DNA of 64,000 nt from Callorhinus ursinus (lineage: Eukaryota; Chordata; Mammalia; Carnivora; Otariidae), in NCBI RefSeq assembly GCF_003265705.1, contig NW_020312817.1, positions 30,653,820 through 30,717,819 on the forward strand, in the 5' to 3' direction. This document shows, piece after piece, positions 44,991 through 58,031 of the stretch; the stretch's first letter is position 1; the number at the start of each line of letters is the position of its first letter. The notes under the pieces were generated by a model. It saw only the letters and a program-made list of their open reading frames with translations, made no database searches and had not been told where the DNA came from. The translations under genes and the position numbers were made by a program.

Positions 44991-44998
44991 GAAAGCAG

Positions 44999-45185
44999 AG
45001 GGGCACCTAGGTGTTAAGCGTCCAACTCTTGATTTCATGACTCAGGGTTGTGAGATCAAGCCCCGTGTTGGGCTCCACACTGAGCGTGGAGCCTGCTTAA
45101 GATTCTCTCTCCCTCTCCCTTTGCCCTTACCCTGCCCCTGCTTCTGTGCTCTCTCTAAAAAAGAGTAAATTAAATTAAAAAAAAA
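44999..45185 (+). mobile_element. Can-SINE, head deleted
   Basis: A sense copy with a deletion in the tRNA-like head (aggtgttaagcgtcc) and an A-rich tail. It is flanked by aaagcag on both sides. Confidence 0.85.
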
Positions 45186-46073
45186 TAAAGCAGCAACTTT
45201 TTAGGTAAAATTTTCTTCTAGTCCACTATGAAAATAGAATTTTTTAAAAAGCAGTGTAGCACTTTATCCCTTAAGGGATAAGCTTACTTGATTTTTGTCT
45301 CTAACCTTTTTGGGAATTTTGGGCTTTACACAGCTGGAAACTTTTACCAAGAAATCAAAGGCAAACTAAGCCTGTAGACTAGAATCCTCTGATGGATTTA
45401 CTGTCTCTTATCTAACTGTGAAGGAACTTATTAATAAACTAATGATAGGCCCTAATGCCAAATCAATTTGTCTCTTTTCCCAATTTGCATTCCCAATATG
45501 AAGCTGGTAAGTTGAATGCTACTGGATTCATATATGCTTAATAATTTTAGGTGTATCAATGTGAGGTGGCAAATCAAGAGCACAGTATATCTTCACACAA
45601 GTGAACCTCTTGCCTTTCATTGCAATTGTATTTTGTTGTATTTAAAATATTTAAGGAGAAACAAACAAACAAAAAAATTCCAGGAGGATACTTGAAGATT
45701 CAACCAAAAACACTGGACCTGGGATGGTATATAAGTGGGAAGAGAGAGACAGATGGTCATTAAAAGAAACTGGATCAATTTAGCAAATGTAAGGAAATGC
45801 AAAAAAAAAAAAAAAAAAAGAGAGAGAGAGAAAACAAGTACAAAAGACAGTAAGTAATAAAAAGAAACTACGCTTCAAGAAATATATATGAATGGATCAA
45901 ATTCCCAGAATAAGACAGATTTAAAATTAGGTTAAAATACAAAATCCTGTTCTACATTTTTACAAATAAGACTCATAAAATAAAATGACAGAGAAACACT
46001 CTAATACATTTTTTGAACAAATTATCATAATCATTACTATTTTACAACTAATAGTCCTAAAAATATTATTTAA
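45186..46073 (-). other. HEATR5B intron, part
   Basis: Nothing recognised apart from an A-run followed by GA units near 45800-45830. Confidence 0.5.
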
Positions 46074-46089
46074 AAATGTCCTAACAGCC

Positions 46090-47196
46090 CGAGTCCCTTG
46101 CACCGCGACCCCCGCACGTCTGTGAACATGGCGCTGCGAGCGGTGCGGAGCGTGCGGGCTGTGGCCTGCAGTCTGCGCGTCGCCTTGGCGCCCGCCGCAC
46201 CCTACCTGCCGCGGCCCTGGGGGCTGAGGGCGGGCGCCTTCCGGACACTGCGCACGGGCTCCGCTCTGCTCTCCGTGCGTAAATTCACAGACAAACATGA
46301 ATGGATAACAACAGAAAATGGTATTGGAACAGTGGGAATCAGCAATTTTGCACAGGAACCTCTAGGAGATGTTGTTTACTGTAGTCTGCCTGAAGTTGGG
46401 ACAAAACTGAACAAACAAGATGAGTTTGGTGCTTTGGAAAGTGTGAAAGCTGCTAGTGAACTCTATTCTCCTCTATCAGGAGAAGTAACTGAAATTAATG
46501 AAGCTCTTGCAGAAAATCCAGGACTTGTCAACAAATCTTGTTATGAAGATGGTTGGCTGATCAAGATAGCACTCAGTGATCCTTCAGAACTGGATGAATT
46601 AATGAGTGAAGAAGCATATGAGAGATACATAAAATCTGTTGAGGAGTGAAAATGGAACCCCTAAATAAACTAGTATGAAACAACTTAATCTAGCATAGTT
46701 GTCTTAAATTAGTGGTACACAGAGGATTTAAAATAGCAACTATTAGCAATACCAGTGGAGAAAGAAACTACTTGCAACAATGCTAATGGAAGAAAATACC
46801 CCTTAACTTTATAATGATTGCAGAAAAACACAACATGCATCTGTTTTGCAACACACTTTGATTTTTATGCTCCAGTTATGATATTCAGAATCCTGAAATT
46901 ATCTTTGGTTAAAAACTAGTTATAAAAATTATGTAATTCAAGGATGACATTGTTACCTTAAGCCTTAAGCTTACATCTATCCCTGGATGGGGGTCAAAAT
47001 GCTTAAATAATCTTTCCATTGGAAATAACTGGCAGTAGAGAAAGATTTGTTAGTTATATGTGTCAGATAAAGAACAATACTACCTTAATTTTGCAATATA
47101 CTGCACTTGCTGGTGCTATTTTTATACAATGAAGCAACAGCCTTGCAGGAAGATAGTTTAATAATAAAACATTCAACTTCTTCGTTAAAAAAAAAA
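46090..47196 (+). pseudogene. GCSH: GCSH processed retrocopy, full extent
   Basis: The copy has a short 5' UTR, an intron-less CDS at 46128-46649, a 3' UTR with a polyadenylation signal (taataaaac near 47162) and an A-run at about 47186-47196. An imperfect target-site duplication is likely: aaaaatgtcctaacag (46074-46089) against aaaaaagtcataataa (47191-47206). These are marks of L1-driven retrotransposition. It sits antisense to HEATR5B between the 47229-47388 and 40127-40316 exons. Confidence 0.88.
46128..46649 (+). CDS. GCSH: GCSH retrocopy, intact 173-codon reading frame
   Basis: A single uninterrupted frame encodes a complete glycine cleavage system H protein of 173 residues, the usual precursor length. 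The start [20 protein letters not shown] is an Arg-rich mitochondrial transit peptide (about residues 1-48). The mature part begins [11 protein letters not shown]. The lipoyl-domain core [20 protein letters not shown] is present, with the lipoyl-lysine at residue 107. In the family, this protein shuttles the aminomethyl group between the glycine decarboxylase, aminomethyltransferase and lipoamide dehydrogenase subunits in mitochondria. The copy has no introns and lies antisense inside HEATR5B, so it is a retrocopy, not the parent locus. An upstream in-frame ATG would add ten residues; the inner ATG matches the normal start. Whether it is transcribed cannot be judged here. Confidence 0.85.
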   Translation: MALRAVRSVRAVACSLRVALAPAAPYLPRPWGLRAGAFRTLRTGSALLSVRKFTDKHEWITTENGIGTVGISNFAQEPLGDVVYCSLPEVGTKLNKQDEFGALESVKAASELYSPLSGEVTEINEALAENPGLVNKSCYEDGWLIKIALSDPSELDELMSEEAYERYIKSVEE

Positions 47197-47225
47197 AGTC
47201 ATAATAAAGAAAAAAATCAACATTA

Positions 47226-47399
<174 letters not shown>

Positions 47400-47934
47400 T
47401 TATGCTTCAGAAATTGGTTTTTCTATTTCCCTATGGAAATCAGAAAAGACTACAGTTATGATTATTTCTTTTTCCACTCTCTACCAAGAGTTAGAGATTA
47501 ATGACAATGGTTGGTGAAAGTGACATATTTCATGGAATAAAGCCTACTTTTATTTTAAAGAAAACATGAAAGAAGAATCACAACTTCTCAGTTTTAAACA
47601 TTATTTCTTGAAAAGTCAAGAATCATTTGAAAAATATTTTTATTATTGGTGTTTTAAATAAAAGAATTGTTTTTATAACTGGTTTAATTCTAGTCATAGA
47701 ATTAAAGAAAATGTTAACTTTCACTTAAGAAATTTTCTATAATTATGATTTGAACCTCTTTAAAATGCATCAGTCCTTTTCTCTGTAAAATATATCTAAT
47801 GAACTAAAAAATATAAAAAGGAGATATTGTATATTAATTTTTGAAAATAGGCTTGAGATATATCTATATACAATAAAATTCACCAATTTTAATTCTTTTC
47901 AAGTAAACATAGAACATTTACCAAGACAGATAAT

Positions 47935-48235
47935 TAATTACAATAAATGGAAATAAAACATATCAAAATCTATGGGATGTAGCTAAAGTATGTTTTAAGG
48001 TGAATTTATAGCATTAAAATTCTAATATTAGGAAAGAAGAAAGGTTTTCAATCAATTATCTAAACTTCCATCTTCAGAACCTAGAAATAGAAAAGCAAAC
48101 TGAACCAAAAAAAGGCATAATGAAGCAAGTTATAAAGGTAAAGCAGAAATCAGTGGACGAGAAAACAGAAAAATGGAGAAACTCAATGAAACCAAAAGCT
48201 GTTTTTTTTTAAAAGAACCATAACACTGATAAACC
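47935..48235 (+). mobile_element. old L1 ORF2 fragment, sense
   Basis: It reads gtgaatttatagcattaaaa and agaaatcagtggacgagaaa, then aaaaccaaaagctgtttttt, recognisable L1 ORF2 sense sequence with stops. Confidence 0.65.
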
Positions 48236-48465
48236 CTTCAACTGACTAAATAAGAAAAAAAGGAGAGAGAAAGAATGTATATTCTGCTGCTGTTGGATAA
48301 AGTATTCTATAAATGTCAATTAGGCCAAGTTAGATGATTGTATTGGTAAAATCTATATTTTTAATAATTTGGGAGCATCTATTCTATCAATTACTGAGAG
48401 AGGAATGCTGAATCTCCTATAATTATGGACTTTCACTTCTATTAGGTTTTGTTCCTTGTATTTTA

Positions 48466-48649
48466 GTTTTTTAAAAGATTTTATTTATTTATTTGAGAGA
48501 GAACGAGCTGGCAAGGAGAGGCAGAGGAAGAGGGAGAAGCAGGCTTCCCACTGAGCAGGGAGCCCGATGCAGGGCTTGATCCCAGGACCTCGGGACCATG
48601 ACCTGAGCCAAAGGCAGACGCTTAATCGACTGAGCCACCCAGGCGCTCC
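48466..48649 (-). mobile_element. Can-SINE, antisense, in L1
   Basis: An antisense copy flanked by ttgttccttgtatttta (48449-48465) and ttgttccatgtatttta (48650-48666), interrupting an antisense L1. Confidence 0.92.
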
Positions 48650-48930
48650 TTGTTCCATGTATTTTAAAACTATATCATAAGATTCATAAACATAGAGAAT
48701 TGCTATGTATTCTTGGGGAATACATCCTTTTATCATTATGAAATCACTCATTTATTCTGATAACAATCTTTGTTACAAAATCTACTTTTTCTAATAATAA
48801 CAGAGCCACTTCAGCTTCCTTTGGATTAGTGTTTTCATGCTATATTATTCCTATCCTTTTACTTTTAACCTCTCTCTTTTAGTTAAAGGAGTTTCTTGTA
48901 GACAGCATATAGTTAGATCTTGTTTGTTTT

Positions 48931-49130
48931 TTATTTTATTTTTTTATTTATTTGAGAGAGCTAGAGAGCATGAGTGGGGGCAGGGGGAGGTAGAGGGGTA
49001 GAGGGAGGAGAAGCAAACTCCCCACTAAGCAGGGAGCCTGACATGGGGCTCAATCCCAGGACTCTGAGATTATGACCTGAGCTGAAATCAAGAGTTGAAC
49101 ACTTAACGGACTGAGCCACCCAGAAGCCCC
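48931..49130 (-). mobile_element. Can-SINE, antisense, first of a pair
   Basis: An antisense copy preceded by tagatcttgtttgtttt (48914-48930) and followed by tagattttgctttt (49131-49144). Confidence 0.9.
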
Positions 49131-49148
49131 TAGATTTTGCTTTTATTT

Positions 49149-49362
49149 CTTTCTTGATTTTAAAGATTTTATTTGTTTATTTGAGAGAGAGAGAGAATGA
49201 GCAAGAGAGAGCACAAGCTGGGGAAGGGGCAGAGGGAGAGGGAGAGGCAGGAGCAGATTCCCTGCTGAGCAGGGAGCCCGATGTGGGACTCGATCCCAGG
49301 ACGCTGGGTTCACGATCTGAGCTGAAGGCAGACACTTAACCAACTGAGCCACCCAGATGTCT
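49149..49362 (-). mobile_element. Can-SINE, antisense, second of a pair
   Basis: An antisense copy between gattttgcttttattt (49133-49148) and gatcttgtttttattt (49363-49378). It reuses the target of the preceding SINE. Confidence 0.9.
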
Positions 49363-49635
49363 GATCTTGTTTTTATTTAATCTGACAAACCCTAACTTTT
49401 ACGTGTAATGTTTAGACCATTTAACATTTAATGCAATTATCAGCATGGTTGGGTTTAAGTCTACCATATTGCTATTTGTGCTCTATTTGTCACATCAGTT
49501 TGTTCCCTTTTCCCTCTTTCTCTCTTCTTTTGGATTTAGTATTTTTTATGATTTCGTTTTATCTTCACTATTGGTTCACTAATTATACATTTTTATTTTT
49601 TAGTATAATCTTTGGAGTTTATAATATATATATTT

Positions 49636-49815
49636 TTAAAAGATTTTATTTATTTGAGAAAGAGTGAGAGAGAGGACAAGCAGGGAGGAGGGGAAGAGGG
49701 AGAAGCAGGCTCCCCACTGAGCAGGGAGCTCCACATGGGGCTCAATCCCAGGACCCTGGGATCATGACCTGAGCTGAAGGCAGACACTTAACTGAATGAG
49801 CCACCCAGGTGCCCC
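49636..49815 (-). mobile_element. Can-SINE, antisense, in L1
   Basis: An antisense copy interrupting the same L1. The flanks are tataatatatattt and tatagtatacattt. Boundaries are approximate. Confidence 0.88.
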
Positions 49816-50039
49816 TATAGTATACATTTCTAAGTCTTTATGATCTACCTTCAAAGAATATCATATTCTTTCATGTATATTATACACAGTCAGAGTATAC
49901 TACCATTTCCTCTTCCCATTCTCTGTGCTGTTGTCAGGTATTTTACTTCTCTACATATTAAAATCCTATCATGTTATTATATTTGCATTAAAGAGTCAAT
50001 TATCTTTCCAAGGCATTTAAAAATGAGAATAAAACTAGC

Positions 50040-50787
50040 TTGCAGACTCCGCTGCCCAGGAGCTGCCCATGTCACCCAGCCATGGTCAACCCTACCATGT
50101 ACAACACTGCCATGGTTGGTGAGCCCTTGGGTCACATCTTTGAGCTGTTTTGCAGACAAAGTTTCAAAGACAAGAGAAAACTTTCATGCTCTGAGCACTG
50201 GGGAGAAAGGATTTGGTTATACAACTTCCTGCTTTCACAGGATTATTCAGGGATTTATGTGCCAGGGGGGTAACTTCACATGCCATAATGGCACTGGTGG
50301 CAAGTCCATCTGTGGGGAGAAATATGATGATGAAAATTTTATCCTGAAGCATATGGGTCCTGGCATCTTGCCCATGACAAATGCTGGACCCAACACAAAC
50401 AGTTCCAAGTTTTTTCATCTGCACTGCCAAGAGTGAATGGTTGGATAGCAAGGCTGTGGTCTCTGGCAAGTGAAAGAGGGCATGAATATTGTGGAAGCCA
50501 TAGAGTGCTTTGGGTCCAGGAATGGCAAGACCAGCAAAAAGATCACCATTGCTGACTGTGGACAAATCTAATAAATTTGACTTGTGTTTTATCTTAACTA
50601 CCAGTCCATTACTTCTGTAGCTCAGGAGAGCACTCCTTCACCCCCATCTGTTCAAAATATCCTATAATCTTTGTGCTCTCACTGCAGTTCTATGAGATCC
50701 ATATTTTCCTTATTCCCCTCCAAGTCTAGCTGGATTGCAGAGTTAATTTTACGATTATGAAATAAAAACTCAAACAACAATAAAAAA
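50040..50787 (+). pseudogene. PPIA: PPIA (cyclophilin A) processed pseudogene
   Basis: An intron-less copy of peptidyl-prolyl isomerase A. The ATG is at 50082 ([11 protein letters not shown], then [11 protein letters not shown] in a shifted frame), followed by [20 protein letters not shown] and [20 protein letters not shown], and the CDS end at about 50571. The length is about 490 bp against 498 in the normal gene, with several frameshifts and substitutions. The 3' UTR is recognisable to an aataaaaact signal near 50761, then an A-rich tail. It landed inside an antisense L1. Flanking aaaaatgagaataaaa (about 50022) and aattaatgagaaaaaata (about 50788) may be a decayed target-site duplication. 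Confidence 0.92.
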
Positions 50788-51108
50788 GAAATTAATGAGA
50801 AAAAATAATAGCTCATTTAAAAACAGACTTATAAAAGAATAAGTCTTTATTAGTGAAATCACTGAAAGTGAATTTCAGTTTGAATGGAAACAAATTCAAC
50901 CAGTAATGATTTTTATTTCCTTCTGAACTAGGTCTTAAGCAGTTGAAGCAAATCTGTTAACTAGAATGGTTTAAGAGAATGATTCCTGTCTAAATGCTAA
51001 GATGGCATAAGATTTTAGTGTGTAAATATAGCCGACAGATCTGTATGTTTAAATACTTTTGGCTTTTCATAGTCAGATATTAAATCAACAAAAGACAGTG
51101 TAGATGAA

Positions 51109-51224
51109 AACATTCTACTATAATGAGACAGGAGGACAGTGAAACTTTTTCAAGCTAATCTAAGTGAACATTCTACTATAATGAGACAGGAGGACACTGA
51201 AACTTTTTCAAGCTAATCTAAGTT
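51109..51224. repeat. 58-bp perfect-length tandem duplication
   Basis: Unit 51109-51166 is repeated at 51167-51224 with one difference (g at 51139, c at 51197). It begins aacattctactataatgaga and ends caagctaatctaagt. Confidence 0.93.
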
Positions 51225-51233
51225 ACCACAGAT

Positions 51234-51598
51234 CTTTATTTTTACTTTTATTTATTTATTTTAAAGATTTATTTATTCATTTTAGAGAGAGAGTGTGTGT
51301 ACAAGCAGGGGGAGGGGCAAAGGGAGAGGGTGAAAGAGAGAGGGGAAGCAGACTCCCCACTGGGCAGGGAGCCCAAGTAGGGGCTTGATCTCAAGACCTT
51401 GAGATTATGACCTGAGTTCAAACCAAGAGTTGGAGGCTTAACCAACTAAGCCACCCACGTGCCCCTATTTATTTTTTTAAGTAGTCTCCATGCCCAGTGT
51501 GGAGCCCAATGTGGGGCTTGAACTCATGACACTGAGATCAAGATCTGAGCCGAAATCAAGAGTTGGATGTTTAACCAACTGAGCCACCCAAGTGTCCC
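51234..51598 (-). mobile_element. two adjacent antisense SINEs within one target duplication
   Basis: A full Can-SINE (about 51258-51466) is followed directly by a short tRNA-type SINE (51467-51598), both antisense. A single pair of target copies, ctaagttaccacagat (51218-51233) and ctaagataccacaaat (51599-51614), encloses both. The longer element probably landed in the poly(T) head of the shorter one. Confidence 0.85.
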
Positions 51599-51614
51599 TA
51601 AGATACCACAAATT

Positions 51615-53292
<1,678 letters not shown>

Positions 53293-53404
53293 CTACGGTT
53301 ATTTAAAAAAAAAAGGCAATTCAAAATTCACATTAAATTTTTTTAAAAATGTGCTGCAATCTTTGTAAATATACCCACTCCACCCACTTTTTTAACCATC
53401 TTTT

Positions 53405-53799
53405 TATTTTTTAATTTTTTAAAGTTTTTATTTTATTTTTTGTTGTTGATGAGCTCAAATTTATTTATTTATTTTTTTTTAAAATTTTATTATGTCAGTC
53501 ACCCAGCGCTCATCAGGACAAGTGCACTCCTTAATCCCCATCACCTATTTCACCCATCCACCTCCCCACCTCCCCTCTGGTAACCAGTTTGCTCTCAATA
53601 GTTAAAGAGTTTGTTTCTTGGTTTAGCTCTCTCTTTTTCCCCTTTGCTCATTTGTTTCTTAAACTTCACATATCAGTGAAATCATATGGTATTTGTCTTT
53701 CTCTGACTTATTTCACTTAGCATTATACTCTAGCTCCATCCATGTCATTGCAAATGGCAAGATTTTATTCCTTTTTATGGCTGAGTAATATTCCATTGC

Positions 53800-53860
<61 letters not shown>

Positions 53861-53945
53861 ACCTCTTCTTTATCCATTCATCTATCAATGGGCATTTGGG
53901 CTGCTTCCACATCTTGCTATTATAAATAACACTGCTATAAAATAG
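53405..53945 (-). mobile_element. L1 3' part, antisense
   Basis: It reads cagtcacccagcgctcatca, then ccatccatgtcattgcaaat and ggctgagtaatattccattg, typical antisense L1 3' sequence. A TA/CA microsatellite has grown at 53798-53859. Confidence 0.82.
53798..53859. repeat. (TA)n-(CA)n microsatellite in L1
   Basis: About 30 bases of TA alternation are followed by about 30 bases of CA, grown from the TA-rich spot normally present in this part of the L1. Confidence 0.92.
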
Positions 53946-53954
53946 GGGCAGATA

Positions 53955-54240
53955 TATCAACCATCCTTTTTTTAAATGAAGTATAGTTGACATACAACAT
54001 TAATTTCAGGTGTACAACACAGTGATTGGACAATTTTATGCATTAAGCTATGCTCATCATAAGTGTAGTCACCATGTGTCACTGTACAACATTATTACAC
54101 TATTATTAACTATATTCCCAATGCTGCATTCTGTGACCTATTTACTTTATAACTGTAAGTTTGTATTTCTTAATCCCCTTCACCGATTTTACCCATTCCC
54201 CACCCCTGCCCCTTCCTCAACTATCTTTCACCTGTATATA
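53955..54240 (-). mobile_element. older L1 3' end, antisense
   Basis: Sequence gaagtatagttgacatacaa and caggtgtacaacacagtgat matches mammalian L1 3' UTR in antisense. Confidence 0.7.
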
Positions 54241-55611
54241 CTACACCTAGATCAATACCTATTAAATCGACAGTAATCACTTTCCTAAACATGATTCAGA
54301 ACATGATATATAACATAGTTATAGTCAATCAGCCCTAAAATGAACAATCCCTGGAAGTGTCTCTATCCAAAGACAAATGCTCAAAAATTGTTTTTATATG
54401 TAAAGGACACTGTACTATTAAATCAACTGTCATTCAACTGATTGACATTTATCATTAGAACTTTAAGTAAGGAAAAGGTCTGATGATTATGAAACTTTGA
54501 TTTGTTTATATAAAAATTTCAGAGAAGATAATTATGTCATCAAGAGTACATTCAATATATAAAAAGATAAAATGGGTAAAAATATCAGTAACTGAATATT
54601 GATACAGTTTGTTCATCATATTAAATGTTAATATCTCTGTTCTAGGTACACTTACTGTCATGGAACTTAAATTACTTGAGACCAAACATCCAACTCATGG
54701 TGCCGAGGGAAATGTTAACTACAACAGAGGTATTACTGAGCAAATCTATGAAGAAAAGTGTACTTGGACCAATATTACAGTTGGTACACTAGCCTTCCAG
54801 ACATTAAGAGAGACCATGACTACTTTTTAAAAAAATTCAGATGTTGGTATTAGCTGATGGTCTCTAAATAGGGCATATACTAACAGTTATATAAACAATA
54901 CAAACTTGTTATTTCTATAATCAATGCCTATGTCCCTTTTCCCTGATGTTTACAAAACATGATTTAATTCATGCCCATTTAAACACCTGTACTTGCTGCC
55001 ATTTTCTTTTACAAGTAAAACCTTATAATAAGCTTAGTGCTGAGCAATATAAAAAGTTTTCAAATACATCATGGAAGGCCACAGGCTGCACAGAACAGTG
55101 CATGAACTCTGAGAGATAGGCAAAATATTTATTTCACTTCATACATGTAGAAACTGAGGTTCAAAAGGTTAAAGGAACTGCACAAGACATAAACCTAATG
55201 AGAACTAAACCAGAACACAGTCTCTAAATGCAGCCTTCTTTCAGCTATACAACACAGCCTCTCCTGATTTATGGTCTAAACCACAAATTGAACTTGAGCT
55301 TTATCTGGTTAACTTTCAGTAGAGTATCAGATTGCATTAGACACCTTTGAAAATTCTGAAAGAACTTTCCAGCACTTGTAAAATCGGAAAGGTCACATAG
55401 AAACATGAACTTGAACATTATTAAAATATAGAACACTATTTAATTACAATGAGCTTAATAAATCGTTTCTAATAATTTAATTAAACTAATATAAAAACAT
55501 AGTTATCAAGTGATACCCATATAATCATAATAACAGTCTAGAAATACCTGCCTTAGTAAAGGCATTAATTAAAATCTTAGGTCAGAATACTTATGTTTTA
55601 AAAGTAAATAC
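54241..55611 (-). other. HEATR5B intron, part
   Basis: A MIR lies at 55135-55260. The open frame at 54609-54830 shows no recognisable protein. Confidence 0.5.
55135..55260 (-). repeat. MIR relic, antisense
   Basis: It reads gaaactgaggttcaaaaggt and then decays through the MIR core. Confidence 0.68.
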
Positions 55612-55717
55612 CTTTAGTGCACTAAGAACGGCAGTAAAAATATTAAGTTGCACAGCCTGTTGGCGGACACCTTTGGCTTGTTTAACACATTCAGCAAAGT
55701 GATCCAACATTTGTAAT
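55612..55717 (-). CDS. HEATR5B: HEATR5B exon 6 of 22 in window
   Basis: The exon is 106 bp and encodes [20 protein letters not shown] followed by [15 protein letters not shown]. The acceptor is gattatag and the donor gtattta. One base completes Arg and the exon ends in phase 0 on Lys. No stop is present. Confidence 0.92.
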
Positions 55718-56045
55718 CTATAATCATAGAATAAAGATAACATTAGCAATACTTTTTATTCAAATATGGCTCAGAAAACAGAAGTAAGAACAATAGCTAA
55801 GTGTTTAACAAATAATGTCCCATGCTATTTCATTTCTATTTCATTCCTGCAGCTGGTTCAAACCAGATCTCCTCCTCCTGAATTGATATAGGGACATGTG
55901 GTTTTTAACTGGAACAAAGCAAGCAACTAAATATTAAGTTTCAATTGACAAAATAAGGTCGTAACTTCAAGGTCATAATGTTCTTTAACGTTAACCTCAG
56001 CATCTAACAAAGTGCCTGGCATATAGTAGGTGCTCAAGGTTTCTT

Positions 56046-56241
56046 TTTTTTTTTTTAAGATTTTATTTATTTATTTGACAGAGAGAGAGACAGCGAGAGA
56101 GGGAACACAAGCAGGGGGAGTGGGAGAGGGAGAAGGAGGCTTCCTGCCGAGCAGGGAGCCCAATGCGGGGCTCGATCCCAGGACCGAGATCATGACCCGA
56201 GCCGAAGGCAGTTGCTTAACCAACTGAGCCACCCAGGCACC
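56046..56241 (-). mobile_element. Can-SINE, antisense, young
   Basis: A low-divergence antisense copy with perfect target copies ctcaaggtttctt (56033-56045 and 56242-56254), inserted in an older repeat tail. Confidence 0.93.
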
Positions 56242-57244
56242 CTCAAGGTTTCTTGAATAGAATAGCAGTCACTAACTACGCATCTTTAAGTTGAAAATTT
56301 TAAAATGTGGCATAATTTTTTTCTTCTTTCAAAATATTCTCACATGGAAGAAAATAGTACCTCATGTCCTATTCTCAAAAGCTAACTGGGAGATTTTGGA
56401 AAAAATTTAGCTTTGGTAATTTTTTTTTAATGTAGAAAATCAAAGGTGAATTTTTATTATTTCAAATTATTTAAATGAGGCAGCAAAAAAAAAATCACAG
56501 CCATTTGAGACTACTCTGATAAAAGAGAATGAGATCATTTCAGATTCTAAAAATAAATGGGATGGGCAAAGGAATGCTGGGAAGTTGGATTTAGTATTAA
56601 AATAACTATGAACTAAAGTAGGAAACCAGTATCTCCCTTAAGGTCACTATAAGGATTTAAGCTCAATGTATAATAGGCCATAGGTCTCAGGTCAAAGCAT
56701 TCTTCAAAATTAGAGGAAGAAATCATCTAGTCTCCAGTAGGAACTCCAGTTAGAGTTACTGGGGGCTAAAACTGACTACTTTAACACTTGTAGTGACATA
56801 GATCCACATCTTCTATGGATGAGGAAGCAGCGCATTATTCACACTGCTTTCAAGCACACACATAAGAAAAGACACGTCTCCAACACTACTGTTAAGCATC
56901 ATTTGCCTATAACTGACCTCAAGTACATAACCTTTTAAAACGACTTATTTAAAAAATGTTTTTTCTTTATTATAAAATAGTCATTTCATTTAATTTGAAG
57001 ACTAGTAACAAAAAGTTACTAGCCAAAAATAACTACTCTTAACCTCAGGTATAGTCATTTCCTCTCAGGTCTTTCCTTATGTACTCACATATACATATGT
57101 ATTGGTATACACATGTACATTTTTATGTATTTTAAAATACCAAACTGGGATCATTTCTTGCTTTTTATTTTACTTTTCTTATTTAACATTTTATAAGGAG
57201 CATTTTCTGATATCAAAACATTGTCTATGTAAAAAATATTCTAG

Positions 57245-57430
57245 GGGCGGCTGGGTGGCTCAATCGTTAAGCGTCTGCCTTCGGCTCAGGCCATGGTCCC
57301 AAGGTCCTGGGATCGAGCCCCACATCGGGCTCCCTGCTCCGCGGGAAGCCTGCTTCTCCCTCTCCCACTCCCTCTGCTTGTGTTCCCTCTCTCGCTGTGT
57401 CTCTCTCTGTCAAATAAATAAATCTTTAAA
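57245..57430 (+). mobile_element. Can-SINE, young
   Basis: A sense copy very close to the youngest consensus in the window (ctccgcgggaagcctgcttc). Its 14-base perfect target duplication is aaaaaatattctag (57231-57244 and 57431-57444). Confidence 0.93.
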
Positions 57431-57559
57431 AAAAAATATTCTAGCCTATTGACTTTCCATAATTGATTCATTCATTCCTCCATCATTGGATATTTAAGTT
57501 GTTATTATATTTTAATAGAACTTATTTATTCATAGTTCACCTTGTACAAAAGTGATTTA

Positions 57560-57715
57560 ATATAGTTAAGATAATCCTGGACTCTAGTTAGAGCTCTCAT
57601 AACTAGCTATGTAACTTTGGGCAAACCACAAATTCTTGGACCTGGATTTCCTTAGATTTAAAACAAGGACATTAAATTAGATGCTTTATGAGATTCTTCC
57701 ACCTTTAATGATCTT
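57560..57715 (+). repeat. MIR relic
   Basis: It reads tagctatgtaactttgggca, then aaaacaaggacattaaatta, with the MIR order. Confidence 0.7.
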
Positions 57716-57925
57716 CAACATTTATGTGGCAACCAAATGTTCTTAAAGATATCTGGGTAAAGTAAAATTTCACACTGAAATTTTTCTTCTCAAATTAAAA
57801 AGCAATTATCAAGTAACCTACACATTTTTAAAGATAACACTTGTTATCTTTTATATTTATATTATCTTTTATATACAAATATAACAATGTTTTAAAAGCA
57901 TATGTTTTTTATTTTGGTGGGGGAG

Positions 57926-58031
57926 GCACCTGGCTGGCTCAGTCCAAAGAACATGCGACTCCTGATCTGGGGGCTGTGAGTTTGAGCCCCATGTTGGATA
58001 TAGAGATTCCTTAAAAACAAAATCTTTGGGC
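57926..58031 (+). mobile_element. short tRNA-derived SINE, cut by gap
   Basis: A sense tRNA-type SINE head with B-box region gagtttgagcc and an A-rich end, running into the run of N. Confidence 0.78.

Larger units (their letters stand above)
48260..50039 (-). mobile_element. L1 ORF2-region fragment, antisense, broken by four SINEs
   Basis: Antisense L1 can be followed in order across the four SINEs: gaatgtatattctgctgctg, tcttgtagacagcatatagt (48894 on), the ccatttaacatttaatgcaa stretch (49418 on) and gtcaattatctttccaaggc (49996 on). It ends where the PPIA retrocopy begins. Nothing codes for an intact protein. Confidence 0.8.

Noticed and set aside
51109..51224. Possible CRISPR-like or satellite array
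   Set aside because: Only two adjacent units and no spacers, in a mammalian intron.
54609..54830. Possible small gene (73 codons)
   Set aside because: No recognisable protein, no splice or promoter context; within an intron.
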